Translations under genes and position numbers: made by a program
The notes under the pieces: generated by a model
Database searches by the model: none
The model's input: the letters and a program-made list of their open reading frames with translations, nothing else
Told to the model about the DNA's origin: nothing
DNA from: Lactuca virosa
Lineage: Eukaryota > Streptophyta > Magnoliopsida > Asterales > Asteraceae
Direction of reading: 5' to 3'
Length of the DNA stretch: 64,000 nucleotides
Assembly: GCA_928212115.1 (NCBI GenBank)
Contig: CAKMRJ010005634.1
Span: 121,798,324 to 121,862,323, forward strand
Shown here: one piece after another, positions 35,012-47,266 of the stretch
Layout: each line of letters opens with the position of its first letter
How positions within the stretch are numbered: the stretch's first letter is position 1

Positions 35012-35396
35012 CATGCTATCTACTAACCTAGTGAATGCTACAGCTACACCCGCAGGCTTACAACACTCTAGCACTATCTGCTAACCTTGTGAACGCTACG
35101 GCTACACCCGCAGACTTACAACACTTCTAACACTATCTGCTAACCTTCTGATTGCTATGGCTACACCCGCAAACTTACAACACTTCCCATACTATCTGCT
35201 AACCTTGTGAATGCTACGGCTACACCCGCAGACTTACAACACTTCCCACACTATCTGCTAACCTTGTGAATGCTACGGCTACAACCGCAGACTTACAACA
35301 CTTCCCACACTATCTGCTAACCTTGTGAATGCTATGGCTATAACCGCAGACTTACAACACTTCCCACACTATCTGCTAACCTTGTGAATGCTACAA
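35012..35396. repeat. 59-bp tandem array, left part
   Basis: Six to seven copies of a 59-bp unit (for example ACTATCTGCTAACCTTGTGA followed by ATGCTACGGCTACACCCGCA). The period measured from CTACACCCGC at 35161 and 35220 is exactly 59. Early copies are more diverged, later ones nearly identical. The array is cut at 35397 by element 1 and resumes at 47272. Confidence 0.93.
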
Positions 35397-38236
35397 TGTG
35401 ACAATCCGAAATTTCTAGCTTGTACAACATTTCAACTCAATAAAAGTCAGACTCGTTTCTGCTATCTTCTAGCATTGTTTAGAGTCAAATTGACTGTTCT
35501 AATCATAGTACATTCAAGGATCGGGTATTAGGAAGTATCTGCTTAAGTCCATTGTGCACTAGTCAAGCCTTAAAACTTCATCATGTAGAGTTTACGTCCA
35601 CATCACATGAGTTTACGGCCGTAAACTCAAGGTGGCCGTGAACTCATGGGCATATACATGATATTCCCTCACTTTTTCTCATTATTCACCATTTCAAGTC
35701 AAGAACTCATTCTCTCTCAACTATCATCCGATTTTTCTTCTTAGATCTTCAAGATTGTAAGTATTTCTTCCCTTGATTTGTTGGTTCCTTTCACTATCTT
35801 GTAAAGATCATTGATTTCATCCATGAAATCACGTCATTTTGATAGATCTTCAAGTGTTCTTCATTTTTACCAAGAACACCAAGAACACCTACTAGTTCTT
35901 GGACCGTGAACCCCCTCCCAAGCTTCAAAAACATGAGTACACCTCCTATATCTTAGTTAGGCTTGTTAAACTCTTAATTTCCTAGCCTTGAATCATCATA
36001 ATGCATAAACTCCAAGAGTTTACGGCCATGACCATCTCCCTTGGCCGTAAACCCTTGTTAAGGCTACTAGTTTGGCCATAAACCCTTCTTAAGGCTAGGA
36101 ATGGGTCTAGAACACTTCCTTGATGCTTGAAAGCCCTTTTAAACACTCTTTGGCACAAGACTTCATGAGTTTACGACCGCAAACACCTATGGCCATAAAC
36201 CCTATGGTCGTAAACACTATGGCCGTAAACACTTAGGGCCGTGAACACAGTGGCTGTGAACACAATGGCCGTGAACACAAGGGCCGTGAACACCTTGGCC
36301 GTAAACACACTTGTGTGGCAGTACACCCATTATATGCAACCCTTTGTACTTCTAGCACTTCAATCTAAGTGTTTCCTAAGTCCTAGGGTGTTTTCCTTAC
36401 ATGATTAGTTGTATAAACACTAATTGTATACATATATGTATCATTATATGCTTATTAGGATCCGTTGTGCTCAAGTCTTCACTTGACACCTAGCATCCTA
36501 CAAACCGATCTTCCATTCGTATCACTCACTACAGGTGAGTTCATACCTCTTAATTTATCTTTTAAATTATTTTAAATGCTTTTATGGGGGGGGGGGGATA
36601 CAAGTACAAACATAATAGTTATTATATCAATCACATGTGATTAATAACTATCAAACAAATGGATTTCTTATACTTCAAACTGTGCTTTCAAACAAATTGC
36701 TTCAAATCGTTTTACAAACCCTTTTATATGTAAAACTCTTTATCAAACTCTTTTAAACTTAGATTTAGTCAAAAGCATATCTATATAGATATAGTTATAT
36801 AAGTAGGATTGAGAGGACTTAGGACTGATAGCTCGCCTTACTTCATGTTCCTTGTTTGGTTGTGGACTTAGGGTATTGGTTGTCTGTCCGAAGGTCGTTT
36901 GAATCTTAGTTATATATTATGTGTATGTATATAGATATAAAAGTTCTTCCTTTAGTTCAATACCTTTGGGTAGCAAAGGTGTACAAACATGTTCATTTAT
37001 ACAAACAATATTTCTAGTAAACTATAATAGGTATAGTTTAGGAAGTCACTAATACTATTACTAGAACAATGAAACACACAAAGAGTCAGTTCATACGTGA
37101 GTCAGTACATACTATAAAGAGAAACAGATAGAGAATACTATAACGAGAGACAATACTCACTATAAAGAGAAACATATAGAGAATACTATAACGAGAGACA
37201 ATACTCACTATAAAGAGAAACAGTACATACTATAACGAGAAACAATACATACTACACACTATACACTAGAGAACATACTACATACCAGACAGAGAGAACA
37301 TACACAACACTAGTACATACTATACAAATACAAGAATACTATAACATTAATGTGAGATACTACTTCATGGTTCGGCAAGATACTGATGCGTCACGTTTTG
37401 TACCCAGAGTCTCCTGGAGGGAGAGCGTAAATTTGTGTATAGATCTATACGGGACTGACCCTCCTACACATTGTTGCTAGCTACAGTGGGACCTGTAGGT
37501 CTACGGGTGACGAATGTCATATCATTTCGACGTCTCGAACGTTGTGTTATACTAGTCAATCAAGTATGGTTACAATCATATCACATTTTACCTTAATTAA
37601 CTAACAAGTTTAAAGGTAGTTAGTACATTAGTAGTTACCTAGATAAACTACGATACATCTTTATTTTTCCCATTTCATTCACATTGTGATCTTCTCACAT
37701 AAACGGTAATGAGAAACTATATTTTGGTAATGATAGTCATACTTTGGGAAAACGCACACTTTTACAAAAGAACAAACATAGAGAACAGTTGAGTCTTGGT
37801 AGGAGACTACTTTAGTAGAAAATATAGGATATTCTAGGAAGTTTACAAACATTTACATCAATCACTGACAAACTTTTACATCAAACATTTACAACTACTA
37901 TCTTCAAACTTATACAAACATTGACACTAAAATACTTATGAACTCACCAGCTTTAATGTTGATCTACGCTTTCAAAATAACTTGTATTCTCAGGTCATCA
38001 GTAGACAGGTACCGATGATCAGGTTTTGAGAAGATGGAGCATATTCAAGACTCATCTCTTCTTTTGATTATTCATTTTTGGTGTCTTATAAACTTCAGAA
38101 CACACTTGTATTAAAATATTACTATTAATGCAATGGATGATGTTTTTGCTTGTTTACTATTATGCATTGTTGTGATAGTGTACATGACGTCCTCCGCCCC
38201 CGAACATTTCTGCCGTTCAGGTTTTGGGGTGTGACA
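35397..38236 (+). repeat. 5' LTR of element 1 (2840 bp)
   Basis: Starts TGTGACAATCC and ends GGTGTGACA (TG...CA). It contains repeated GGCCGTRAACAC words (about 36005-36310), a G12 run at about 36586-36597, AACGAGAGACAATACTCACT-type repeats (37120-37260), a GATCTATACGGGA block at 37441 and the CCTTGTTTGGTTGTGGACTT motif at 36850. The promoter and poly(A) site should lie here, but I could not place a TATA box with confidence. Confidence 0.92.
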
Positions 38237-38239
38237 GAT

Positions 38240-38251
38240 TGGTATCAGAGC
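38240..38251 (+). other. Primer binding site (initiator Met tRNA) of element 1
   Basis: TGGTATCAGAGC, complementary to the 3' end of plant initiator-methionine tRNA, three bases after the LTR end. It primes minus-strand DNA synthesis. Confidence 0.95.
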
Positions 38252-38950
38252 ATTGTTTATAGAGAATTTAGTATATCAACCCATAAAAGATATACAACTA
38301 TAAACACAACGGGATTAAAATATTCTGACCAAGAGTTTATACATTTAAATAATAAAATATTTAACCAAAGTATACATACCTGCATTCATACTAAAATCAA
38401 TGTCACTAGGACAGAACAAAAGTATTACGATTGTTGAAAAACAGAATTAGGCTTGGGAACATATAATCAGATCTGGGAGTGATATAGCCTGATCAACTAT
38501 ATCTATCCGAGAAGTTATTAGCATGTGCCCATGAATGGTTGTGGTGTTGCAGCAAGTCTAAAAACTTACCAACACTACTACAATGAAAACATTAGAACAT
38601 AACATAAACTTAAAATACTATAGGAGTATTTTGTGTTACTATAATTACTGATGTGCAAACTAAAAGGTCTTTATTATTATGTCAATAGTTGCTGAGTGGA
38701 TACGCTAAGGTTATATGTGACTAGGGTGTCATAGACTTAGAATCTGTGATATTTGCTTTACTTCCTATTCCTTGTTTGGTTGTGGACTTAGAGTTAGGGT
38801 CACTTATTCGAAGGTCTATCCTATTTTTGGTTACATATGACTAGTATGCACTACGCAAATGTTGGAGTAACTAGTAAGGATCATCTTATAATTATCTTAA
38901 TTAGTACGTCTATTAATTATTTCTTTTACCCCATTTATCGCGTAGATAAC

Positions 38951-39581
38951 ATGGTTGGATTCCATCCCCATGGCGACCCATACTTCCCCAACCACGACAA
39001 TGATGGATGGCTCGGTGATGAGCCAGAGGAGAATCACGCGATTCCGTTAGACGATGAATTTGCAGAGAACTTCTCGGAGGATTCTGACTCTGAGCCCGAA
39101 GTCAACAATCAACCACTGGTAGCTCCAAACCCAAATCCTAACCCTCGTTCAGCTTTTCAAGGCCCGACGCCTCTGTGGGTGGAAAGTTTGGAGACATGGA
39201 GTCAAGAACAGGGTCAACCCATTCCATACAACGGAGACCGAAGCTTCTACAATGTGAGCGAAGGAGGCTCAAACGGAAAGAGTCCTGCCTATTCTGGTCC
39301 GCAGGATTGCTCGTAACGAAATTCGGGGTAGGACAGCCCTCAACCGAATTACAGAACTTGATGCCAATGCTAGGATCAATAATATCTGCATTCGTCGTCT
39401 GGAGGATGCTCGCGATAGAACTGCGAGAGACCATGAGTCTCTTTTGCAAGAGCTAGCTGTGACTCGAGCTGAAGTCATAGAACATCGCGTGCGCCAGCGA
39501 GTGTACGAGCGACGCCTGCTTGACATGGAGCGTCAGCTAGCCGACTTAAGGGTTCACCCCAGGGGTTCCCGTCGCCTGTAG
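38951..39581 (+). pseudogene. Extra ORF before gag in element 1 (frameshifted), unknown function
   Basis: Begins MVGFHPHGDPYFPNHDNDGW, continues with an acidic stretch (DSDSEPEV), a Pro/Asn-rich link, and FQGPTPLWVESLETWSQEQ. After a one-base frame change at about 39280 it continues with PILVRRIARN and a heptad-rich segment (LEDARDRTARDHESLLQELA, VYERRLLDMERQLADL) that should form a coiled coil, stopping at 39579-39581. Homologous frames occupy the same place in element 2 (55740-55117) and element 3 (about 63630-63300). It does not resemble Gag, protease, Env or any family I know. Additional ORFs in plant LTR elements have been reported; whether this one is among them I cannot tell. Confidence 0.8.
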
Positions 39582-39983
39582 GGAATGCTCTGCTCAAATT
39601 TCCTTCTTATCTAAGGATTAGCCTTCTTATCTATGCTCTAAGTAGCACTTTTCCCTGTAATTTCCTGTTATCTTAAGACTTTGAACTTTCGGTCAATAGG
39701 TCTTTATTCTGTCAAAATTTTCTTATCTTGGTGTGATGTAAGACCTACTTCTAGGTCATTTTCCCGAACTTATTACATATTTAATACTAGTATTATTGAC
39801 AAATATCTAATCTAATGGAAATTAATATCCAAATTCTTTCATCTTTCCAGTATTAGATTTCTATTCAATCAGACTTTCATCTGTGTTGTTGGGCTATGGA
39901 GAGTTAGTCCATGAGTCACTCTCATCATACTCTCTATTAAATTCTTACCAATATCTTCATCTTCGTGATATTATAGCTTCAAG

Positions 39984-42900
39984 ATGCCTCCGCGTAGATC
40001 GAACAGGCGCGCTACTCCGAGAACTTCGAATCAAACTCCACCTCCTCCTCCTCCTCAATATAACCCAACAATTATCCAAGCTGCTGTGAATGCAACTGTT
40101 ACGACAGCCCTAGCACAATTCAACTCAACCGGTACCAGTGGGAGTGGAACTAATGGGCCTCCCCCTATTCTCGAAACCCCAGTGTGCTCTAGGGAGTGCT
40201 CGTACAAGGACTTCACCAGCTGTAAACCCAGGGCCTTCAACGGTACTGGCGGAATCATTTCCCTCTCGTAATGGTTCGAGAAGACGGAGTCGATCTTTGA
40301 GATCTGCTCCTGTCCGGAAGGGAGCAAGGTAAAATTTGCCGCCTGCACCTTTGCGGACCGAGCACTGACGTGGTGGAACAGCCATGTCAAGTCACTATCT
40401 CTAATAGTGGCAAATGCTATTTGGCTGGGAAGCTCTAAAGGAGCTCATGATCGAGGAATACTGCCCGAGGGGCGAAGTTCAGAAGTTGGAGCAGGAGCTC
40501 TGGAGCCTAACCATGAAGGGCTCAGACATAGTCTCCTACACTGCCAGATTCAGCGATCTGGTAGCACTATGTCCGGGAATGATCTCTTCTGAAGCAAAGA
40601 AGGTGGAAAGGTACATTTGGGGGCTGGTGCCTCCATTTCAGTGGAATGTCCTAGCTTCAAACCCCGCTACCTTCGATAGTGCCAAGCGATTGGCACAAAG
40701 GCTCATTGACCATGGGGTCCGAACCCTGTCAACAACAACAACCCCAGCCATCTCAGAACCCTCCAAAGCTGCTGACAACAAGCGGAAGTTCTGGGATGAC
40801 AAGAAGAAGAAAGCTGCAAAAAACCAGCAGGTCGTAGCTGTTCATGCTGCGATAGCACCTACCGTTGTTGCACCGGTAAAGCGGTATGCTGGAAGCTTGC
40901 CGAAGTGCAACAAATGCAGCTTCCACCACAATGGACCCTGCCAGGAAATTCAGTTCTCTAACTGTAACAGGAAGGGGCACACTGCCCGTTTCTGCAAAGC
41001 TCCGGCAAAGCCAATTACCCAAGTCCCCGGCGCTGGCGTGGGCCAGGCTTGCTACGGTAGTGGTGAGGTAGGCCACTACAAGAGGAACTGCCCTAAGGCA
41101 GGGAATGCCGACATAGTGGGAAGAGTTTTGGCTATAGGCCACGAGGAAGCAATTGCCGACCCCACAGTGGTCACTGGTACGTTTCTCCTCGATAAATCTT
41201 ATGCATGCATTCTGTTTGATAGTGGAGCAGAGAGGAGTTTCGTGAACCATAAATTTGCTCACTTGCTTAAACATACATCGCATGCACTTAAAGAACCGTT
41301 CACCATAGAAATGGCTAACGGAAAGACAGAGAGCACTAGCATCATATACATAGGATGTACACTAACAATAGATAGCCATTCATTTCCAATCGACCTCATG
41401 CCGGTCTCATTTAAAAGTTTCGACGTCATAATCGGCATGGATTGGTTGAGTTCTCATCGTGCCGACATCACGTGTTACGAAAAGGCTATTCGCCTTAATC
41501 TGCCATCTAGCGGAACCCTAGTGATCTACGGCGACAAACCCGGCACGAACCTTCACATCATCTCGAGCATACAAGCCCATAAGTACCTACGAAAGGAATG
41601 TCGCGCATTCCTTGCTCATATTGTCGATGTGAGCCGAGAGACGAAGGACCTAAAGAACATTCAAGTAGTACTCAATTTTCCTGACATCTTTCCAGAAGAA
41701 TTCCCAGGATTACCTCCGCAACGTCAAGTCGAGTTCAGAATCGACTTAGTTCCAGGGGCTACCCCAGTAGCCAAATCGCCCTATCGTCTAGCACCAGCTG
41801 AGATGCAGGAGCTATCCAGTCAACTTAACGAATTTCTCAGCAAGGGCTTCATCAGACCAAGCTTCTCACCCTGGGGAGCACCGGTCTTGTTCATCAAGAA
41901 GAAAGACGGATCGTTCCGTATGTGCATTGACTACAGAGAACTTAACAAACTAACCGTCAAAAAACGTTACCCTCTGCCTCGCATTAACGATTTGTTTGAC
42001 CAACTTCAAGGGGCGAACTTCTTTTCAAAGATAGACCTGAGGTCCGGGTATCACCAGTTACGAGTGCTTGGGGAGGATGTTCCGAAGACAGCCTTCCGAA
42101 CTCGTTATGGACACTACGAGTTTGTAGTGATGCTGTTCGGATTGACCAATGCGCCCGCAATATTCATGGACTTAATGAATAGGGTGTGCCGTCCTTACTT
42201 GGATCAGTCATTGTCAGGTCTTTCGATGCTTTATGCGAAGTTCTCGAAATGCAAATTTTGGATCCGAAGAGTCGAATTCTTGGGGCACGTGGTTAGCGAA
42301 GAGGGAATACACATGGACCCTTCCAAAATCAAAGCCATTGAGAACTGGTCAGCACCAAAGACGCCTACAGAAATTTGACAATTTCTAGGCCTCGCTGGCT
42401 ACTATCGCAGGTTCATTCAGAACTTCTCACGGATTGCGAAACCGCTTACAACATTGACCCAGAAGGGCGTGGCCTTTGACTGGGAAGAGAGACAAGAGAA
42501 AGCGTTCCAAACGCTAAAGCGAGCCTTATGCACCGCACCGATAATGTCCCTCCCCGAAGGGATAGAAGACTTCGTGGTCTATTGCTATGCCTCCAATCAA
42601 GGGCTCAACTGTGTTCTGATGCAATGAGGTAAGGTCATCGCCTATGCCTCAAGACAACTGAAGACACACAAGGTTAACTACACCACACATGATCTTGAGT
42701 TAGGAACAGTAGTTTTTGCTGTGAAGATCTGGAGACACTACCTGTACGGTACAAAAAGCACTATCTTTACAAAGCACAAAAGCCTACAACATATATTCGA
42801 CCAGAAGGAGATTAACATGAGATAACAATGGTGGGTCGAGCTACTAAGTGATTACGAATGCGAAATTCGTTATCATCCCAGCAAGGCCAACGTAGTAGAT

Positions 42901-44575
42901 GACGCCCTAAGTCGGAAAGAATACTCTGGTCGTAGAGTCAAATCATTGACTATGACTATCCATTCACACTTGTCCACGCAAATTAAGGAGGCTCAGCTCA
43001 AAAGCCTTGAAACCTAAAAATGTGGCGGGTGAATCCCTGAGAGGGATGGATAAGAACTTGGAAGTCAAGGGTGGCGGAGCCTTTTATCTTATGGATCAAA
43101 TCTGGACACCGAAGCACGGTGGTTTCAGAGACTTAGTCATGACCGAAGCGCACAACACTCGGTATTCCGTCCACCCAGGTTCAGATAAGATGTATCTGGA
43201 TCTTAAAAAGTTATACTGGTGGCCTAACATGAAAGCAGAGATTGCTACCTTCGTAAGTAAATGCCTTACTTGCGCCAAGGTTAAGGTCGAATACCAGAAA
43301 CCATCAGGTTTACTTCAGCAATCGGAGATACTTGAATGGAAGTGGGAGCGGATCACGATGGACTTCATAACCAAATTGCCCAAGACAACGGGTGGTCTCG
43401 ATACCATATGGGTGATCGTAGACAGGTTAACAAAGTCCGCACACTTCCTGCCTATCAGAGAGACTGACAAGATGGAGAAACTAACAAGAACATACATTAT
43501 GGAGATCGTACGACTGCATGGTGTTCCCATATCCATTATCTCTGATAGAGATAGTAGATTCACTTTGAGGTTCTGGCAGTCGGTACAAAGTTCCCTAGGA
43601 ACTAGGCTGGACATGAGTATAACCTACCATCCGCAAACCGACGGACAAAGTGAGAGGACTATTCAAACTTTGGAAGATATGTTACGAGCATGCGTGATAG
43701 ACTTTGGGAAGGCATGGGATACTCATTTACCCCTTGTCGAGTTTTCCTACAACAATAGTTATCACACGAGCATAAAGGCTGCTCCATTTGAAGCCCTCTA
43801 TGGCCGTAAGTGCAGATCCCCTCTGTGCTGGGCTGAGGTGGGCGACACTCAGTTAGCTAAAGGACGAGTTCCTGACAACACTCTCACAGGTCCAGAGATC
43901 ATTCAGGAAACGACAGAGAAGATCGTTCAGATTCGTGAACGATTGAAAGGCTCTAGAGACCGACAGAAAAGCTACGCAGACAAGAGAAAGAAACCGTTGG
44001 AATTCCAGGTGGGCGACCGTGTTCTATTGAAGGTCTCACCCTGGAAGGGCTTGGTAAGCTTCGGAAAGCGTGGAAAGCTAAATCCAAGATACGTAGGGCC
44101 TTTCGAGATTATCGCTAGAATCGGCCCAGTAGCTTACAAACTCAAACTACCTCGCGAACTTAGTAACGTACATTCTACTTTCCACGTCTCAAACTTGAAA
44201 AAGTGCCTGTCCGAAGAGACTCTTGTAATCCCACTCGACGAGATCGAGATCAACGAGAGCCTTAACTTCGTGGAAGAACCAGTAGAGATCATGGACCGGG
44301 AGGTCAAGCAAACGAAGCAAAGCCGTATCCCGATAGTGAAGGTTCGCTGGAATGCCAAGCGAGGACCTAAATTCACTTGGGAGCGCGAGGATCAAATGAA
44401 ACGGAATTTCGGGACGAAATTCTCTCTAACGGGGGGATGCTATGACAATCCAAAATTTCTATCTTGTACAACATTTCAACTCAATAAAAGACATACTCGT
44501 TTCTGCTATTTTCTAGCATTGTTTAGAGTCAAATTGAGTGTTCTAAACATAGTACATTCAAGGATCGGGTATTAG
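39984..44575 (+). pseudogene. gag-pol of element 1, broken
   Basis: Domain order: Gag N-terminus (MPPRRSNRRATPRTS, poly-Pro), capsid region (FEICSCPEGSKVKFAA, ALTWWNSHVKS, EEYCPRGEVQKLEQELWSL), zinc-knuckle region (about 40900-41100), protease (FDSGAERSFV, about 41215), reverse transcriptase (KKKDGSFRMCIDYRELN to GLTNAPAIFMDLMN), RNase H (about 42380-42920), integrase with HHCC and D,D,E residues (ITMDFI, ISDRDSRF, QSERTIQ), and a chromodomain (IPIVKVRWNAKRGPKFTWE). Defects: stop at about 40269, frameshift about 40420, loss of the reverse transcriptase catalytic aspartate box (about 42205-42230), stops at 42376, about 42625 and about 42823, and the second zinc knuckle reads CYGSG with a Cys changed to Ser. 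The chromodomain places it in the chromoviruses, most like Tekay/Del. Confidence 0.93.
44406..44440 (+). other. Hairpin and polypurine tract of element 1
   Basis: GAATTTCGGGACGAAATTC (44404-44422) is a perfect 8-bp stem with loop GGA, followed by AACGGGGGGATGC, the plus-strand primer, right before the 3' LTR. The same hairpin stands in front of the LTR in elements 2 and 3. Confidence 0.85.
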
Positions 44576-47266
44576 GAAGTATCTGCTTAAGTCCATTGTG
44601 CACTAGTCAAGCCTTAAAACTTCATCATGTGGAGTTTACAGCCACATCACATGAGTTTATGGTCGTAAACTCAAGGTGGTCGTGAACTCATGGGCATATA
44701 CATGATATTCCCTCACTTTTTCTCATTATTCACCATTTCAAGTCAAGAACTCATTCTCTCTCAACTATCATCCGATTTTTCTTCTTAGATCTTCAAGATT
44801 GTAAGTATTTCTTCCTTTGATTTGTTGGTTCCTTTCACTATCTTGTAAAGATCATTGATTTCATCCATGAAATCACGTCATTTTGATAGATCTTCAAGTG
44901 TTCTTCATTTTTACCAAGAACACCAAGAACACCTACTAGTTCTTGGACCGTGAACCTCCTCCCAAGCTTCAAAAACATGAGTATACCTCCTATCTCTTAG
45001 TTAGGCTTGTTAAACTCTTAATTTCCTAGCCTTGAATCATCATAATGCATGAGCTCCAAGAGTTTACGGCCATGACCATCTCCCTTGGCCGTAAACCCTT
45101 GTTAAGGCTACTAGTTTGGCCATAAACCCTTCTTAAGGCTAGGAATGGGTCTAGAACACTTCCTTGATGCTTGAAAGCCCTTTTAAACACTCTTTGGCAC
45201 AAGACTTCATGAGTTTACGACCGCAAAACACCTATGGCCGTAAATACTATGGCCGTAAACACTTAGGGCCGTGAACACAATGGCCGTGAACACAATGGCC
45301 GTGAACACAAGGGTCGTGAACACCTTGGCCGTAAACACACTTGTGTGGCCGTACACCCATTATATGCAACCCTTTGTACTTCTAGCACTTCAGTATATGT
45401 GTTTCCTAAGTCCTAGGGTGTTTTCCTTAGATGATTAGTTGTATAAACACTAATTGTATACATATATGTATCATTATATGCTTATTAGGATCCGTTGTGC
45501 TCAAGTCTTCACTTGACACCTAGCATCCTACAAACCGATCTTCCATTCGTATCACTCACTACAGGTGAGTTCATACCTCTTAATTTATCTTTTAAATTAT
45601 TTTAAATGCTTTTATGGGGGGGGGGGATACAAGTACAAACATAAATAGTTATTATATCAATCACATGTGATTAATAACTATCAAACAAATGGATTTCTTA
45701 TACTTCAAACTGTGCTTTCAAACAAATTGCTTCAAATCGTTTTACAAACCCTTTTATATGTAAAACTCTTTATCAAACTCTTTTAAACTTATATTTAGTC
45801 AAAAGCATATCTATATAGATATAGTTATATAAGTAGGATTGAGAGGACTTAGGACTGATAGCTCGCCTTACTTCCTGTTCCTTGTTTGGTTGTGGACTTA
45901 GGGTATTGGTTGTCTGTCCGATGGTCGTTTGAATCTTAGTTATATATTATGTGTATGTATATAGATATAAAAGTTCTTCCTTTAGTTCAATACCTTTGGG
46001 TAGCAAAGGTGTACAAACATGTTCATTTATACAAACAATATTGCTAGTAAACTATAATAGGTATAGTTTAGGAAGTCACTAATACTATTACTAGAACAAT
46101 GAAACACACAAAGAGTCAGTTCATACATGAGTCAGTACATACTATAAAGAGAAACATATAGAGAATACTATAATGAGAGACAATACTCACTATAAAGAGA
46201 AACATATAGAGAATACTATAACGAGAGACAATACTCACTATAAAGAGAAACAATACATACTATAACAAGAAACAATACATACTACACACTATACACTAGA
46301 GAACATACTACATACTAGACAGAGAGAACATACACTACACTAGTACATACTATACAAATACAAGAATACTATAACATTAATGTGAGATACTACTTCATGG
46401 TTCAGCAAGATACTGATGCGTCACGTTTTGTACCCAGAGTCTCCTGGAGGGATAGCGTAAATTTGTGTATAGATCTATACGGGACTGACCCTCCTACACC
46501 TTGCTGCTAGCTACAGTGGGACCTACAGGTCTACGGGTGACGAATGTCATATCATTTCGACGTCTCGAACGTCGTGTTATACTAGTCAATCAAGTATGGT
46601 TACAATCATATCACATTTTACCTTAATTAACTAACAAGTTTAAAGGTAGTTAGTACATTAGTAGTTACCTAGATAAACTACGGTACATCTTTATTTTTCC
46701 CATTTCATTCACATTGTGATCTTCTCACATAAACGGTAATGAGAAACTATATTTTGGTAATGATAGTCATACTTTGGGAAAACGCACACTTTTACAAAAG
46801 AACAAACATAGAGAACAGTTGAGTCTTGGTAGGAGACTACTTTTGTAGAAAATATAGGATATTCTAGGAAGTTTACAAACATTTACATCAATCACTTACA
46901 AACTTTTACATCAAACATTTACAACTACTATCTTCAAACTTATACAAACATTGACACTAAAATACTTATGAACTCACCAGCTTTAATGTTGATCTACGCT
47001 TTCAAAATAACTTGTATTCTCAGGTCATCAGTAGACAGGTAAAGATGATCAGGTTTTGAGAAGATGGAGCACATTCAAGACTCATCTCTTATTTTGATTA
47101 TTCATTTTTTGTGTCTTATAAACTTCAGAACACACTTGTATTAAAATATTACTATTAATGCAATGGATGATGTTGTTGCTTGTTTACTATTATGCATTGT
47201 TGTGATACTGTACATGAAGTCCTCCGCCCCAGAACTTTTCCGCCATTCAGGTTTTGGGATGTGACA
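44441..47266 (+). repeat. 3' LTR of element 1 (2826 bp)
   Basis: Starts TATGACAATCC (second base changed from the 5' copy) and ends GATGTGACA. It matches the 5' LTR along its whole length. Visible differences include GTCAGAC versus GACATAC in the first 60 bp, a shorter G run (G10-11) at about 45616, and the loss of one GGCCGTAAAC-type unit near 45235. Confidence 0.93.

Larger units (their letters stand above)
35397..47266 (+). mobile_element. Element 1: Gypsy/Tekay-type chromovirus retrotransposon (11.9 kb), defective
   Basis: 5' LTR 35397-38236, primer binding site 38240-38251, extra ORF 38951-39581, gag-pol 39984-44575, polypurine tract about 44428-44440, 3' LTR 44441-47266. Flanking 5-mers TACAA (35392-35396) and TAAAA (47267-47271) are a target duplication with one change. 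The element splits the 59-bp array, so its insertion site is fixed on both sides. The LTRs are similar throughout with scattered differences, so the insertion is fairly recent. Coding parts have stops, frameshifts and a reverse transcriptase deletion, so it cannot move on its own. Confidence 0.93.

Noticed and set aside
35012..35396. 59-bp array considered as a CRISPR or gene-coding repeat
   Set aside because: Head-to-tail units without spacers and without an open frame.
40753..41283. 176-residue minus-strand frame
   Set aside because: Antisense of the gag zinc-knuckle and protease region of element 1.
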